Part shown: positions 1-18,033 of the stretch, piece by piece | Position numbering within the stretch: the stretch's first letter is position 1 | How the letters are laid out: each line of letters starts with the position of its first letter | Assembly (NCBI GenBank): GCA_024500155.1 | Contig: CM044880.1 | Span: 1,612,001-1,676,000 of the forward strand | Source of the DNA: Chenopodium formosanum | Lineage: Eukaryota; Streptophyta; Magnoliopsida; Caryophyllales; Amaranthaceae | Direction of reading: 5' to 3' | DNA: 64,000 nt | Made by a program: the position numbers and the translations under genes | The notes under the pieces: model-generated | Databases searched by the model: none | What the model saw: only the letters and a program-made list of their open reading frames with translations | Told to the model about the DNA's origin: nothing

Positions 1-740
1 CTATTGTATTACAATTCAATAATGGACCAAAACACTATTATAGAAGAGCAATCGCATAATAATAATTAATTAATTGCAATGCAAAGATGTAAGGATGTCA
101 CAATGATAACAAGACAAACAGAAAATTTGCTATTCTAGCAAAGCAGAACAGTAAACAATTTTTTACAGTGACAAGTAAAGTTTTTATGTACAGCAGATTA
201 GATTATCAATCCAATTGACCGACCAAAATTCACATTCAAAGGAAGAGCGTAAAAAATGTTGCAAAAGTTGTGATGCCACTTGTTTTTTCCCCTCAAATTA
301 TGAGACCACTTGATTAGGTTAAGGCTAATAAAGAATACTAAGAGTACTAGCGTTACTATACAATGTTGGTGTCAATGACTGTTTATGCATCATAATCATA
401 ATCATAATTAAGAGGGATCTTTTGTTGTGTTCAACACGGTAGTATACATATAGCACTTCACCTGAGAGATAAATCGAAAATGATGGCCCTCAGATTAGGG
501 TTAACAAATGTGTTGATTACGAATTATAGTTGGTTAAATTTAAGGTCCTAAGGTAGAGATCATTTGTTGTCTTTAACGTTAGAGGCTAGATGAGTGGTAG
601 GCCAGGTGGTCGTGGAAACATTGATATGTAGTGATTGGAGCGAGGAATGGAGAAAAAGAAAAAAATGATACGAGAAGGATTCTTTTTAATATGTATTAAT
701 AAAATAGTAATCGTGTATACCCTAAAGTTCTAGTAATTAA
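1..740. other. Intergenic, no gene recognised
   Basis: AT-rich sequence with no open frame that looks coding. I see no tRNA, rRNA or conserved protein here. It ends at the MITE that begins at 741. Confidence 0.6.
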
Positions 741-913
741 GGGTTTGTTTACATTTACTGAACTGAGCTGAATTGAAGTGAACTGATTGGAGTTGAACTG
801 AACTGAACTGAGCTGAAATGAATATATTATGAGAGAAGGAAATTAGGAGCTGAATTGAATTGAACTGAGCTGAACTGGAGCTGAATTGAAATTAAACTGA
901 ATTGAACAGTCAC
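741..913. mobile_element. Tourist-like MITE, copy 1
   Basis: Non-autonomous element of about 173 bp. It starts GGGTTTGTTTACATTTACTG, ends TGAACAGTCAC, and is flanked by TAA on both sides (738-740 and 914-916). The interior is built from repeats of the type GAACTGAGCTGAA. The same family occurs at 18830, 54590 and 55450. A 3-bp TAA-type target duplication and GGG...CCC termini are typical of PIF/Harbinger (Tourist) MITEs; the superfamily call is an inference. The right end of this copy is the most degraded. Confidence 0.65.
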
Positions 914-990
914 TAAATTTAATTATGAACAGTAGTATATCTTCTACAAGAATTAGATAATGCATGCTTTTTGCTCCATATCATTGTATC

Positions 991-1050
991 AACTTTCCAC
1001 CGTGATATAAAAAAAAAAAAAAAAAAAAAAAAAAACTTTCCACCGTGATA
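991..1050 (+). repeat. Poly-A tract between 17-bp direct repeats
   Basis: A 17-bp sequence (AACTTTCCACCGTGATA) occurs at 991-1007 and again at 1034-1050. Only a T and a run of about 26 A lie between the two copies. This is the footprint expected from a retroposition event that copied little more than the poly-A tail. Confidence 0.7.
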
Positions 1051-1096
1051 AAATTTGAGTTACGGATGACACAATAACCATATATATATATATATA

Positions 1097-1573
1097 CTAG
1101 TTTTGTGCCCGGCGATGCCCGGGTAGTTTATGTACTTTTACGATAAAATTATACTACTTATTATAATTCAATTTGATTGAAAATAGAATTCTAAATTAAC
1201 TCTTTTTGCTACAAAGTCAATCTATATTTATCCAACGTGGATACTTGGTGAAAAATTAAAATGCTAAATGATGTTGTCTTGTGGCCTAATTATAAATTTA
1301 TTATTTGGTATTTTATCAAAAATATAACTCTAAACTAATAATCTTATTCTAAAATTCTATCCTAATTCTTACCTAATTTTTTTTTTATTTTTTATTTTTT
1401 ATCTTATGAAATCTATTCAAGATGGCGCGACACTTGACGATTTTTTTTTTTTATCACATGAAGTCTATTTAAATTTATCCAAGGTGGCGCGACACTTAGC
1501 GAAAAGTTAAAACGCCAAGTGTCGCTATTTCGTGACCGGGTTAAAAGTTTAGCTTTATATATTAGTTATATGA
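1097..1573 (-). mobile_element. Non-autonomous Helitron
   Basis: Read on the minus strand the element begins TCATATAACTAATATATAAA (1573 downward), preceded by A. It ends with a GC-rich hairpin (CCCGG...CCGGG) about 7 nt before CTAG at 1100-1097, which is followed by T. A 5' TC, a 3' hairpin plus CTRR and insertion between A and T are the hallmarks of Helitrons. The interior has two copies of a GGCGCGACACTT motif and an inverted CCAAGTGTCGC. No RepHel coding sequence is present. Confidence 0.6.
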
Positions 1574-3409
1574 TATATATATAAAAAGATTAATTTGGTG
1601 AGAAACGTGAAGAGCTTGCTCATCTGCTTGAGGATCCATCCACGGCAAGTTCCACAATATGTGAATATTTATATATAATACAAAGGTGTTAGGTTGTTGC
1701 TTTTAATGAAATATCTCTTATCTAACTAATAGAGAAGTTAAACCACAACTATTCAAAACCTCTATTTTCAAAAACTATACACGTACTCACACTAAATTTA
1801 AAATTGTCTTTAAAGCTATATACTCCGTATACATTAGCGTGAATACGAATATACGATCTAATGCTTTATCAAATAAAATTTATGAAACCTTAAGAAAAAG
1901 GAGACTATTAATTCCGTACGTAATATTAGATTTGGCATACTTTTCCCAATTGTATACTAACGCATTTACTCCATATTATATTACTCAAGCAACGCGTGTG
2001 GTTCAAGTATAGCATGTATATTTCAATGTTAGTATAGTGTACAATACCTCCGCATATAAATGGAACAACAATAAAATACGCGGTTGTATTCTAAGATAAC
2101 AATTGAATTCATTTATTGTACCAATTTTAATTTTATCCTCACAAATATATGCTAATAAATTTTAGCATGATATGTACTATACTATAGATTGATATGATGA
2201 GGACCAAGCAAATCTTTAATCTGGCCGGTGATATGTCTAGGACATACAATATATTGGGAGTACGTATGAAGCATTGACGACGTAATAATTGCAATTGAAG
2301 TGTAAGTTGAATAATTTGATGATATTACTTTTGTTCAAGTGGATGAAATCTCACGTAATGTACATTTACATTTATTTATATGCATGCTTGTTAAAGGATT
2401 GGAAATAATTGTATTGATTGATGAGTGTGAGGCCATAATTCGTTAACTCCTCAATTTGAAGAAACAATCAACTAACGTAAGAATCTCAACGTGTTAAGAA
2501 TTGGAAATATTTGTGTAATTATATTGAAGCTAAGGCTAGGATCTTGACCCCCAACTACATATCCCAAACACTGCACGCACGCTAATCAATATATTTAGTT
2601 ATTTCTATTAAATAACATCGTTTTTGACTTTCAAATTGTATTGATTTTAATATTTACTTCATAGATTTGGTGGTAACGTTTTTCATATATTCTAATGCAT
2701 AAGTTAAACCATTGATATCATTAAATTATCGATAAGTTTTTTTACAAAATTTATTTTTATATTTTTCAAGACTGAACTTTGATTATAATCTCTCACAATT
2801 TATTGAAAGACATTGTGTAAGTACTTGTGTAATAATAGCTTGAACTTGAAGAGTGGAAATCTTGAACGAATAAAAAGGAAGGGAGCATCAATCATGAGGT
2901 GATTTGTGTAAAATGAAGAAAAAGAATGATGACAATGAAAATCATTCACCAAAGAATCACTTTTTGCACAAAGGAAAGTTGTATTGGAGAATTAAGGATC
3001 ATTCAATATTGGAAACTTGATATGATTGAACAAACATTTCACTTTATTTGTTTCAAGGACATCACTAGGACAATGAAAAAGCTTAAACTTCTCAACAATA
3101 CTCGAGGCTAAAGATTATGAACTTTCATAGCGAATAAGGATATCAAATTAAATAGCGCTTCACATTTCTTGTAGCCTAAACAATACATACTATTGATAAG
3201 TTATGTTATTTGAGCTCTTCATTTCACCTAAAGTATCTTTGTCTGACAATTGGACACGTAGATACCAATTATCCTAACAAAACAATTTTATTGATACACG
3301 TTTGGCTGAATGGTTTGTGTGGTGCCTCCAGTAATTGTATACTCCAAATGAGTTACAAATTCATAATTAGTTTTAGATTTCAGAAAATATAAATTTCGGA
3401 ATAATTTTT
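1574..3409. other. Intergenic, no gene recognised
   Basis: AT-rich spacer. Two plus-strand open frames of about 60 codons (2926-3111 and 3210-3392) have no recognisable domain, and their composition looks like chance. The right end grades into the 3' flank of the E2 gene. Confidence 0.6.
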
Positions 3410-3476
3410 TTAGCCTTGACATTATTTACTCAGGTTTATTAGAGAAAATAATCTGTTAAACTAATGTCAAGGCTAA
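3410..3476. repeat. Inverted repeat just past the E2 stop codon
   Basis: Arms TTAGCCTTGACATTA (3410-3424) and TAATGTCAAGGCTAA (3462-3476) are perfect 15-bp complements around a 37-nt loop. The structure begins 7 nt beyond the stop codon of the minus-strand E2 gene, so it should lie in its 3' UTR and could fold into a hairpin in the mRNA. It may also be a remnant of a tiny hairpin MITE. Confidence 0.6.
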
Positions 3477-3483
3477 ACAAGGT

Positions 3484-5003
3484 TCAGACCATTGCATACT
3501 TCTGAGTCCAGCTACGAGCCATGGTTTCGTATGCAGTTCGATCAGTCTTGTACAAGTGAGCAAACTCTGGAACCAATGGATCATCTGGATTTGGATCCGT
3601 CAGCAGAGAACATATTGACAGCAGAACCTACACAACAATTGCCAACAATATTTATGGCTAATTCTTATTAAAAAAAAAAAACAGAACAAAAATACAAACT
3701 ATATTACAAATCAAAGAAATAAGAGGTGTAAGTAAATGAGTTCAGATGAAATAGTAGTCGAGTTAAGTACCTAAATCTAATACAAACAATATCAAATCAA
3801 TACCCTTTCTTTATGGTCGTCTGTTTATTGAAAACATAGGGTCAAACCAAAGCTTAATCCACACATTTCACTAAACGTTATGGTTTGTCTTAATTATAAC
3901 TACTATGAACTATCGACTGTCAGCTGTGAAATTTTTTTCATGGAGGCGTATGTACCAAGCATGGTTAAAAAGATTGAAGTTGGTTACAAGAACATGCTTA
4001 TTTGATGAATCTGAAGTAGGTGAAAGATTAAGTCAGCGGTTACAGAATCATGTAAGAAGTTTTACTGGTGTAATGAAATTATTTGTTTGTTGTAAAAGCA
4101 GATTTGCATAATTTTTTTCCTATATTAATGGGTCTGTAAGAGTGTAAGGGGTAAGAGAAACTATCATAACATCCTAAGAATGAATGAAAAACAGAGAAGA
4201 AAAGAGCATGGTACTAAAATCTTGGAAAGAGCTGCTTTGAAAGCTAGTAGGATAAGTGCATCAGAAACTTAAGAATTGCACAAATATGACAAGGCTTGTT
4301 TTGAACCTATGTTACTCGGACTATTTCACTTCAAGTACCCGTGTCAAATTCTCAACGCTAAAGAGTAAATATTAATGGGTATATGTTATATTTCATGCAT
4401 ATGTATTTTGTCAGAAAAACAGGGATGATAACCTTGGATATGGTGAGTGCAGGGCTCCATTGCTCCTTTAGTATATCAAGGCAAATACTCCCATTGCTAT
4501 TAATATTTGGGTGGAATACCTTCGTCTTAAAGGCTACCTGCAGATATATTTTATGATTTTAAGATCGTGGTAACAATAACTATTATTGTACATCAGAAAT
4601 GAAATTTAATACCCTGTACTTAAATTCGAGAAATATGTAATGAAATAGTAATATACTTCGTATATGAATTATGAAATGAAATAATAAAATACTCGTATGT
4701 ATATGAATTACCTTAGGAGGCTTGAAGGGATAATCGGGTGGAAAATGGATGTTCACGAGGAAAACACCTCCTGCATAAGGACTCTCGTTTGGACCATAAA
4801 TTGTTGCTTGCCAATGGAACATATCTTGTGCAATTGGACCTATATTTGTCACCAACTAATGTAATTAAAACGACAAAAAAAAACCCGAAAAAGATTAATG
4901 AATTAGAATTTCACATGTCATATTTTTGATTACCTGCACTGCAAGAACTAGGTGGATCTCTTTCCAGTTCCTTGAGCTCCTTTACAATTCTTCTAGATGC
5001 CAT
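3484..5003 (-). CDS. E2 ubiquitin-conjugating enzyme, UBC8/UBC28 class
   Basis: Transfers activated ubiquitin from E1, through a cysteine thioester, to substrates with E3 ligases. There are four exons: 5003-4934, 4839-4712, 4537-4433 and 3627-3484, totalling 447 nt and 148 aa, the usual length of this single-domain class. Visible motifs are the N-terminus MASRRIVKELKEL, the core FHWQATIYGP, FPPDYPFKPPK, the HPN motif (residues 75-77) and the catalytic Cys85 in NGSICLDIL, followed by KEQWSPALTISK and SLLTDPNPDDPLVPE. All junctions are GT-AG and in phase. The start is the conserved MAS. Relative to well-known family members it has replacements such as EFAHLYKTDR and a C-terminus KYAMV rather than KYAMG, so it is a slightly divergent paralogue. 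A 15-bp hairpin lies just after the stop. Confidence 0.95.
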
Positions 5004-6560
5004 TTCGAGTTTTCTAACACAAAAAACTGCAAAATAATAATAATTCAAGACTCTAATAATAATAATAATTCAATGCATTTGAAGTTTATAAGAGAAATGT
5101 GGTAATGGAGATGATGGAAGGAAAAGTGTCACAGCTTCTGTTTACACTACTGAAAGTGGGCATAGAACAAATTCCAGAAAAAGAAAGGAACAAGGAAAGA
5201 ATCCAACTAGCAAAACTTTATAGCACACCTTCTAAATTGGCACTAATAAAGTATAAAGAGGTGCGAACAAGCTGTTGATTACTTGATTTACATGTTCGGC
5301 AAAACTAGCTTTTGTAGCATTTGTTAGCTGTAATAGTGGTTGTTAATGGTAACAATTGTTGATTATTGTACGTGTTTAGCATAACTAGCTATTGAAATAG
5401 AATCATGATTTTATTTAAAAAGAATAAAGGCTATCTTACTTAAGCTAAATACACTCATAATTTTAAAACACGGTTCTAAAATAGTTCTCATACCTGAATA
5501 ATAATATCTAACAAATTGAAATTGAATTTCGAAATGTCATTTAGTTATAAAACAATAACCTTGAGAGGTAAAAAATACAGTTGGAGAATAGAGCATACTT
5601 TTAATACAGTGTTCACCACAGCATGAATAAAGAAGTATGGCTGTTCTAAGTTTTTTTAGCCAAGCATTTCTCTAGGAATCTTGGACTAATTACTGGACAT
5701 GGACTACGGAAGTGAAGCATCAGATCTCCTTGCATAACCAATTCAAAAGAGAAAATCCCATCAACTCGATGAATCTTTTCTTTTTATCATTGGTCCTAAC
5801 AGAGGTTTCATCTGCAACTTTGCCAGTGGAATACGGGCTAGACAGTCCCTATCCAGAATCATCGGGGATAAGAGCAACTTCGCCAGTGAATTACAGAACG
5901 AACACCCTCCATAAGAACACATTAGCCAAGCCAAGTTGCTCGGAATCTTCATTTCACCTCATAAGACTAGTACAGATACACTGACCACATCATTTTAGAC
6001 CAAAATCATGAATATCCTAGTCTGCAATGCAAAAGGAATTCAACAAGACAAGCAAATATAAGCAATGTAAGTCAGAAATCAATCATGAGAATTTGAATCT
6101 TAACACTTGGACAAAAACTCGCATTGGACACATGTACCCGAGTTTTAGTAACATTGCACATAAGCATGCAAGCAACCAAACCAGAGGGGCTAAGATTTCT
6201 TAAATGTTTCCAAGTTACAATTGAACATATAATACAACCAAATGCAATATTGTATGTATAAGCCTCTTAAAGCTTAGTTTACACACTTCTATTACTACAT
6301 CCTCATAAAACACACAAATTTTACAGAGAACTCTTGTCTCTCTGGTTTAGAAACATAGAGTGAATAATGATATACATATTACAACAAATTTGATTAACGA
6401 ATCCACCACCTGATACTGCTAATAAGAGCGAGAGCCCCTCAGTTCTGTCAGTCAAACTATTAGCATCTAAAGAACATCCCACTACTCTAATATGATGATA
6501 GATGAGTAGGAAAATGTAACAGAAACTGGTAAGTGGACTTCTTAAGCCAATATCTCCTTG
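5004..6560. other. E2 5' flank and ROP 3' flank
   Basis: Spacer between two co-oriented minus-strand genes. It should contain the E2 promoter and 5' UTR on the left and the ROP 3' UTR on the right. An ATT/AAT trinucleotide stretch sits at about 5036-5075. Overlapping open frames at 5712-5984 (plus) and 5761-5952 (minus) have no recognisable similarity. Confidence 0.55.
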
Positions 6561-12177
<5,617 letters not shown>

Positions 12178-14709
12178 CCTATTACCGGCGCCGGAAAACT
12201 CAAAAACGGCGTCGTAAAACTCCTTTAGTTGCTGCTGTTAATTTCAAATGCTTTTGAAATTGAAGGGTACTTTGCTTTAGTTTATCATCAAATCTAGACG
12301 CATTTTTTTTTTTTACAAAAAAAATTAAAGCTTGAAAAATGGTCAAAAGCGACGAAGAAAAAGTGTCAATGAAGTAGAAGCAGCAGTTAACATTTGAAGA
12401 GAGAGAAAGAGAAATATAGAGAGAGAAAGAGTTTACCTTTTGGAATTTGGAGTTTTGAGGGATTATGAGAGTATTGAAGAAGAAGACAGATATTCACAAC
12501 TTAAATTTATTTATTTATTAAATTAATTTTGTACAACAAGAACAAAAAAAATTAAATAAAGTTGGCTTCTTTAATTTGCTTTTTGTATGTGAGGTCTTCA
12601 AATATTGGACCCAACCCAACTCACCCACCAATAAGCTACCCACTCCAATTATATAACACACTTGAACCAACCCATTTCTAGATTTTGAATTTGAATTTTT
12701 GATTTCATATCTATTAAAGTTGAAGGATTTGGTTTTCTTTTCAAATACTTTGGAGGGATGGGGATCTTTAATTCTTGGACATATATGGATAGATGCATAT
12801 GTGATATGATTTCGATTTTTTTTTTTACCTAAAATTAAAGTATATTGGTTGACATGTATAGTTTTAATACTTTGTTGATGTAATACTTATAACTAATATA
12901 ATAAAGTAGTGAGCTTAAAATTTTATGTAAATCGGTAAGAGAGTTATATGTCAATGTCCATGCCTAGTTCATCTCTTAATTATCATTTTTTTTCCTTAGA
13001 GAATTTAGATTACCACTTGAGTTTTGAGGAGTGGTATTGAGTGTAAATAGACATTTATGAAGAAAATACAAGTTTGTGAATGAGATTGCATTATCAATGC
13101 TATGGACCAAATCATTGCACTTACAACAATAGGTTAGCATTAAATATATTCTTAGGAGAGTATTGAGATAAAAAAAAATTATGACAATAATATGCATTTG
13201 TCAATGCTATTAAATGTTACTCTATACTTCATTAAACTTCTTGCTCATACCTAGTGATTTTGTCTAGCATCATCTAATGCTAGAATGCCTAGAAGAGACA
13301 TTTGAGTGCAAAATTATGAAACTAGTAATTTCATATAAAATAATACCTAATGCTTTAAAGTCAACCTAACACACATTATGTATAACGTAGTTTAAAGACT
13401 ACAAGTAGACTTTAATGTTAAGGTTAGATGGAAAGTAACAACTAACATGAATAAATAATGAAGCATATTATGGAGTATTAATCAAGAAATATTACATTCA
13501 TTACTTAACAATTTAACAGAGAGTAAAATACTACCACTGAGATTATAGATATGTGGCGTTAGTTCATCATATTATATGCCTTATTTATGAAGCGAAGATC
13601 GATTTTCGATTTGCAAAAGTATGAGGAATCTTGACTTTTAAGAACTCTAACCAAGCTTATTATAGTATTAGACTATTAGTCATATCTATGTACTGTATGA
13701 ATATAGGTTAAATTTAGGTATCATTTAAATTGCAACACAACAAATTTGCATGATTAAACTAATTAGGTCAGCGACATCATAACTTCATTTGTCATATTAG
13801 ATTAATATTTTCTAGGTTATGTTGTCACTCCCTAGTAGGGAAGCTCAAGGAGAAATGAATTTCAAGAGCAAAGTTGATGTAAGGGAAATAATAGTAATTC
13901 ATTTATACATTTAACTTTAATGATTAAAACCTACTTGTAATAATTGATGATGAAATATACAAAAATAAGGTTATAACAAATTAACAACAAAACAAATGTA
14001 ATTTTTAGATAATATTGCTATTCGGTACAATATTTAGAATAGTACTATATCAAAATGACAAAAATTAATAGTCAAAGTTGAAAATTATCACAGAAATCAT
14101 TTTGACTTACAAAATGAGTAATTCGTACAGAATATAATTTTAAGACATATGGATGGATGAATATTATGTAGTGTAAAAATGACAAGTAGTTTGGCACTAT
14201 TCAAATTTAGAAATATTGATTGGAAAATAATCATTTTTGAGATTATGTAGTAAAAATGACAAAAGGAGATAACAAAGAGGGGGGGGGGGGGGGGGGGTGG
14301 AAGTTTTGTCATGCAACAAGAAACAATATGGTTAGGGGTTGTCTTCCCTTCTTTCCACCTCTTGCTGTGAAAACATGAAATGAAGCTTACTCTTTTGCTT
14401 AACATCTTTTCAAAGTTTCATTCATCTTCAAGACTTCATACACAAAAACACAATGCACACTTCAGAATAATTTACTACTGAAATTAGTACCCCAACTGTG
14501 GCACATACAATCATCCTTTTGAAATTTCAAAATTTTTATCTCAAAAAGTTCCTTCAGAAGTTCAGTTTTTTTTACATAGATTACTTCTTTCAGGTGTCAA
14601 TCTTAGACTATGATGCCAAGAATGAATTCTGCTTTCACTTCATTGACTAATGAGTATATTAGGTCAACCATAACTGGGGTATGTAGTGCTACTCTGTCTT
14701 TGCTACTAC
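12178..14709. other. ROP 5' flank and MCM10 3' flank
   Basis: Holds the ROP 5' UTR and promoter. A GA-rich stretch lies at about 12399-12435, consistent with a CT-rich leader on the minus strand. The rest, to the MCM10 stop, is AT-rich with a 19-nt G run at 14279-14297. Small open frames (12976-13197, 14097-14405) look like chance. Confidence 0.6.
14279..14297 (+). repeat. Poly-G run of 19 nt
   Basis: Homopolymer in the ROP-MCM10 spacer; its length is likely unreliable. Confidence 0.75.
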
Positions 14710-17700
14710 TTACAGTACAAAACAATCGTCCTCTGAACTGACATATTCTAATTCAATCATCTTATTTGTGGTCTCCTTGAGCTTCTGAGATGAGATCTTC
14801 CTTGGCTCCGGTCTCACTCTTTTTGAATCTGGTAGTGAATTTTTTTGCGTGACAGATGAGCCTGAAATTGATGTGGGCAGTGACCTGAAAAGTGAGCAAA
14901 TCCCTTAGATCCACGTACGAAAAGAGGCAAGAGCTGGCAGAAAACTGTACAAAGCTTAATTAGTTAGATGGTTCCTTCTGTACCTTTTCATTGAGCCAAC
15001 CTTCACTTGGTTTTTCTGAGCATTTTCACTTTTTGCTGTTTTTGCACTCATACTGACTGCAAGTGCAAGGAAAAGATGAAGCAAATCAGAGAAACTGTAA
15101 GCATGTAGACTTCCAAGTACGAGAGAATTGAGGAAGATCACAAAACCTGTAATTTCATTGAGAAATCGTATCCCTTGGGAGTGCGAATTTGTCGTCACGT
15201 GACCTGCATTGCTGTTCAATTAAAGAGAAATAAGTTCTTTGCATATTTTGGTGTTATTAAACTGCAATAACCCTTTAAGCGATATAGTTGCTTAAGGATT
15301 TTTAATTGTCAAGTTTTTTCCCTCTATGTGCAGCAAGGGAAAAAAATCAAGTGTTTAAAATCCCCCCTATGATTGTCATATGCGATGAGGCAGAGTGAAT
15401 TGAGTACAAAAAATGATTATTACAGTGAACATTTATAGTCTTATGATGCAAAAGAATATATAAGAGACAGATGCAATTTGGCCAACTTTTAATACCTCAA
15501 GGCTTTCTTTAATCCATCAACAGACAACACCTTTGAAGATTTAGACTTTTTTCTATTCGCTTTGTCTGCCATTGGATCAAACATATAAACTCCTTCTGGT
15601 TGACGTGGATTCCTGAAAGCCGTTCTTAGATTCCTACAAGAAAAAACTTATTAGTGCTGAATATAAGCAAGGAAATAGTGCTCATACCATTAGGCATTCC
15701 CAATCCCTTCAGTAGCAAAAAATAAAAGGGTTTCAGAGATGCACAAAGAAGGTAGCTGAGCCAGATTCATCAGTCAAACAATATATGGAGTAATTTAATT
15801 TGGGCAAGCAAGTTAGTTTCCTTATATTGAAGATGGATAGCTGCTATCTCTTATACACAGAATTGTGACCATAAGTCAGATGAAAGAAGTAAAGCGCAAA
15901 TTTGAAAATGTTACAGGAGATTCATCTTCTCAAATGAAGAGAGAACTCAGCTCTAGTTAGTTTGTTAAACGGGAAAACTCCTCATATGGCAAGGAAAGTT
16001 ATGCAAGAACTCAGCTTACCCTCCTTTGAGCTCACCACGTTGAACAGTATATTTCTCTGATGTTTTCTGCATGAAGAGTTCTATAAAATCAATTAAGAAT
16101 TACTCAATTCTGTAGATTAATGTAAAAAAATTCAGTCCATATTTACAGCTCAAACTTACCACTCTATGGAAGCTGCAGTATATTCCAAGGCGTCTGAAAT
16201 CACAGAAGAAGAAATTGATGTTCACACTTTGTATGCTAATTAACAGTATCAAATTCAATAGCAAATCAAAGTGACTTAACCCACTGTTTGGTAAAGAACA
16301 TTTAGCAAAACAGGTAAAGAGTGAAGCTCAAAAGGTTTACGAGTTTTATATGCAAAAGAAGGCAACCACATAACATACAATTTAAAAACTGAACTTCTTC
16401 CTTATCATGAGTAATGCCATACTGACAATTTTAAAATCTAAGCTCCATAACGGTGATTGGAGATAAGTGCAGGGCCTTGTATACTCATTTAGATAGCATG
16501 AAGCAAGAGGCTCCTACAACCCTTATGTTTTAAAAGCCCGATTACATGAGAATTCATTTCATAGACCAATCATCTGTTTACCCTATAAGGTTAGTGTATA
16601 AATCATGCATATAGTGAAACTAAGGAGCAACATAAGCTAATAAATTCTCTAGGTGGAACCATAAACAGAGAAGACAATATAAATTTAGGCTGAAGCAGGT
16701 CATTCATATACGCATAACAAAACAGCTGAGAAACAACATCCTTGGTCATTGCTGTCACGGAGGAGAGGCAACATACTTGTTTACTACAATTGAACAAGGC
16801 ACACCATCTTTTCTCCGTCCTTTGCAAACTCCATAATCAATAGAAGTACCAATCTTCAAGATTTGATTTGTATTAAAAACACTCAATTGGAAACCCGGAC
16901 CCTGCAAACACAAAAATTCAAACAAACTCATAAACTAATAAACTTAACAATGATAGAAGCTATCCATTTGCAAATGACAGTTTCATACAGAAGAATCTTT
17001 GCGAACACTGGCATTGAAGAAGGCAAAAACTGTTGAAGCTGTCTCTTTGCTGTGCTGCTTGTAAGCATCACCAAACAAGAATACAGTTACAAGCTGCCCA
17101 TCCAAACACCCAATCTTCCATATGCTATAGCTCTTCCCAGTAGAGCTTGTCTTCGGACTCCCCTTTTCGGTTAAAACACCAACAGTTGCCCAACTACCTG
17201 ATAGAGTGTCCCCTTTAATCACATTCCTATTAACACCAACACATCAACATCCAAAGTTAGCAGTTCTTCAGACACAATTATGCCTAATACTCAATCATTC
17301 TCTAGTTAAAGGGATTACTTTATGGTAGACAATCGGACAAATCGAATATCCGAAAACTGGTTGCTCAGCTCTGCTGACGAAATCACTTGATTCCTGTATC
17401 AACCCTCACAAAAAAAGGGTCAATTTTTTTCCCTAAAATTGTTCATAATTAATCCAAATGACCAGAAATCATCAAAATACTAGTTGGGGGTATCCAAGAA
17501 TAAGCATACCGGATTCGAAGACCAGAAAATTTTTCAACATCAAGATCAGTTGGCTTCTTTGATTGATTTGATTTGAAAGCCTTCGTAGCAGTTTCAACAT
17601 CATAATCCATACAATCCTCAACAGCAGTCTTGAAGGCAGACAAGTCCACATTTCCACTTGGCCGTCGCACTTCATCGTCTGATTGATACCCTGCAAAATT

Positions 17701-18033
17701 ACACTCATTTAAGCGATGCTCATATAAATATTAATTGAATGAAAAATAAAAACCCTAAAATCAGAATGCCTGCCAAGTGTTTGTGTAAATGCGTCAGTAA
17801 AAATTGAAGCAGAACATGTGCAAATCTCAAATACCCATAAATAAAGGAAGAAAAATTATAATTTGGTTGAAGAAAACAGTGATATAATCGAATTTAACAG
17901 AAATTGATTGAAAGAAAGATTGATTACCAGGGGATCTGGGGTGGGAAGAAGACGGAGAAGAAGGAGGGGTTTCAATAACACGATCTTGAAGAGAGAGAAG
18001 GAGATCGAGGTCATCTTGATTCTCAGTTGACAT
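14710..18033 (-). CDS. MCM10 DNA replication initiation factor
   Basis: Helps activate the CMG helicase and recruits polymerase alpha at origins, in the nucleus. There are eleven exons: 18033-17928, 17690-17510, 17393-17319, 17226-16989, 16901-16777, 16193-16160, 16066-16020, 15633-15496, 15211-15147, 15056-14984 and 14884-14710; 1257 nt, 418 aa, close to the roughly 400 aa of plant MCM10. The acidic N-terminus is MSTENQDDLDLLLSLQDRV. The OB-fold core includes GSWATVGVLTEKG, SYSIWKIGCLD and VFLFGDAY. The CCCH zinc finger is Cys226, Cys236, Cys248 and His251 in YGVCKGRRKDG...IYCSFH. The QGIRFL motif lies near the C-terminus, followed by a basic then acidic tail (IELEYVSSEDD). Every junction is GT-AG and in phase. 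Upstream begins a spacer shared with the divergently oriented beta-galactosidase A. Confidence 0.94.

Noticed and set aside
2926..3392. Two plus-strand open frames of about 60 codons
   Set aside because: No motif, no splice or promoter context and intergenic composition; consistent with chance.
5712..5984. Overlapping open frames on both strands between the E2 and ROP genes
   Set aside because: Neither shows a recognisable domain; the overlap on both strands suggests chance lack of stops.
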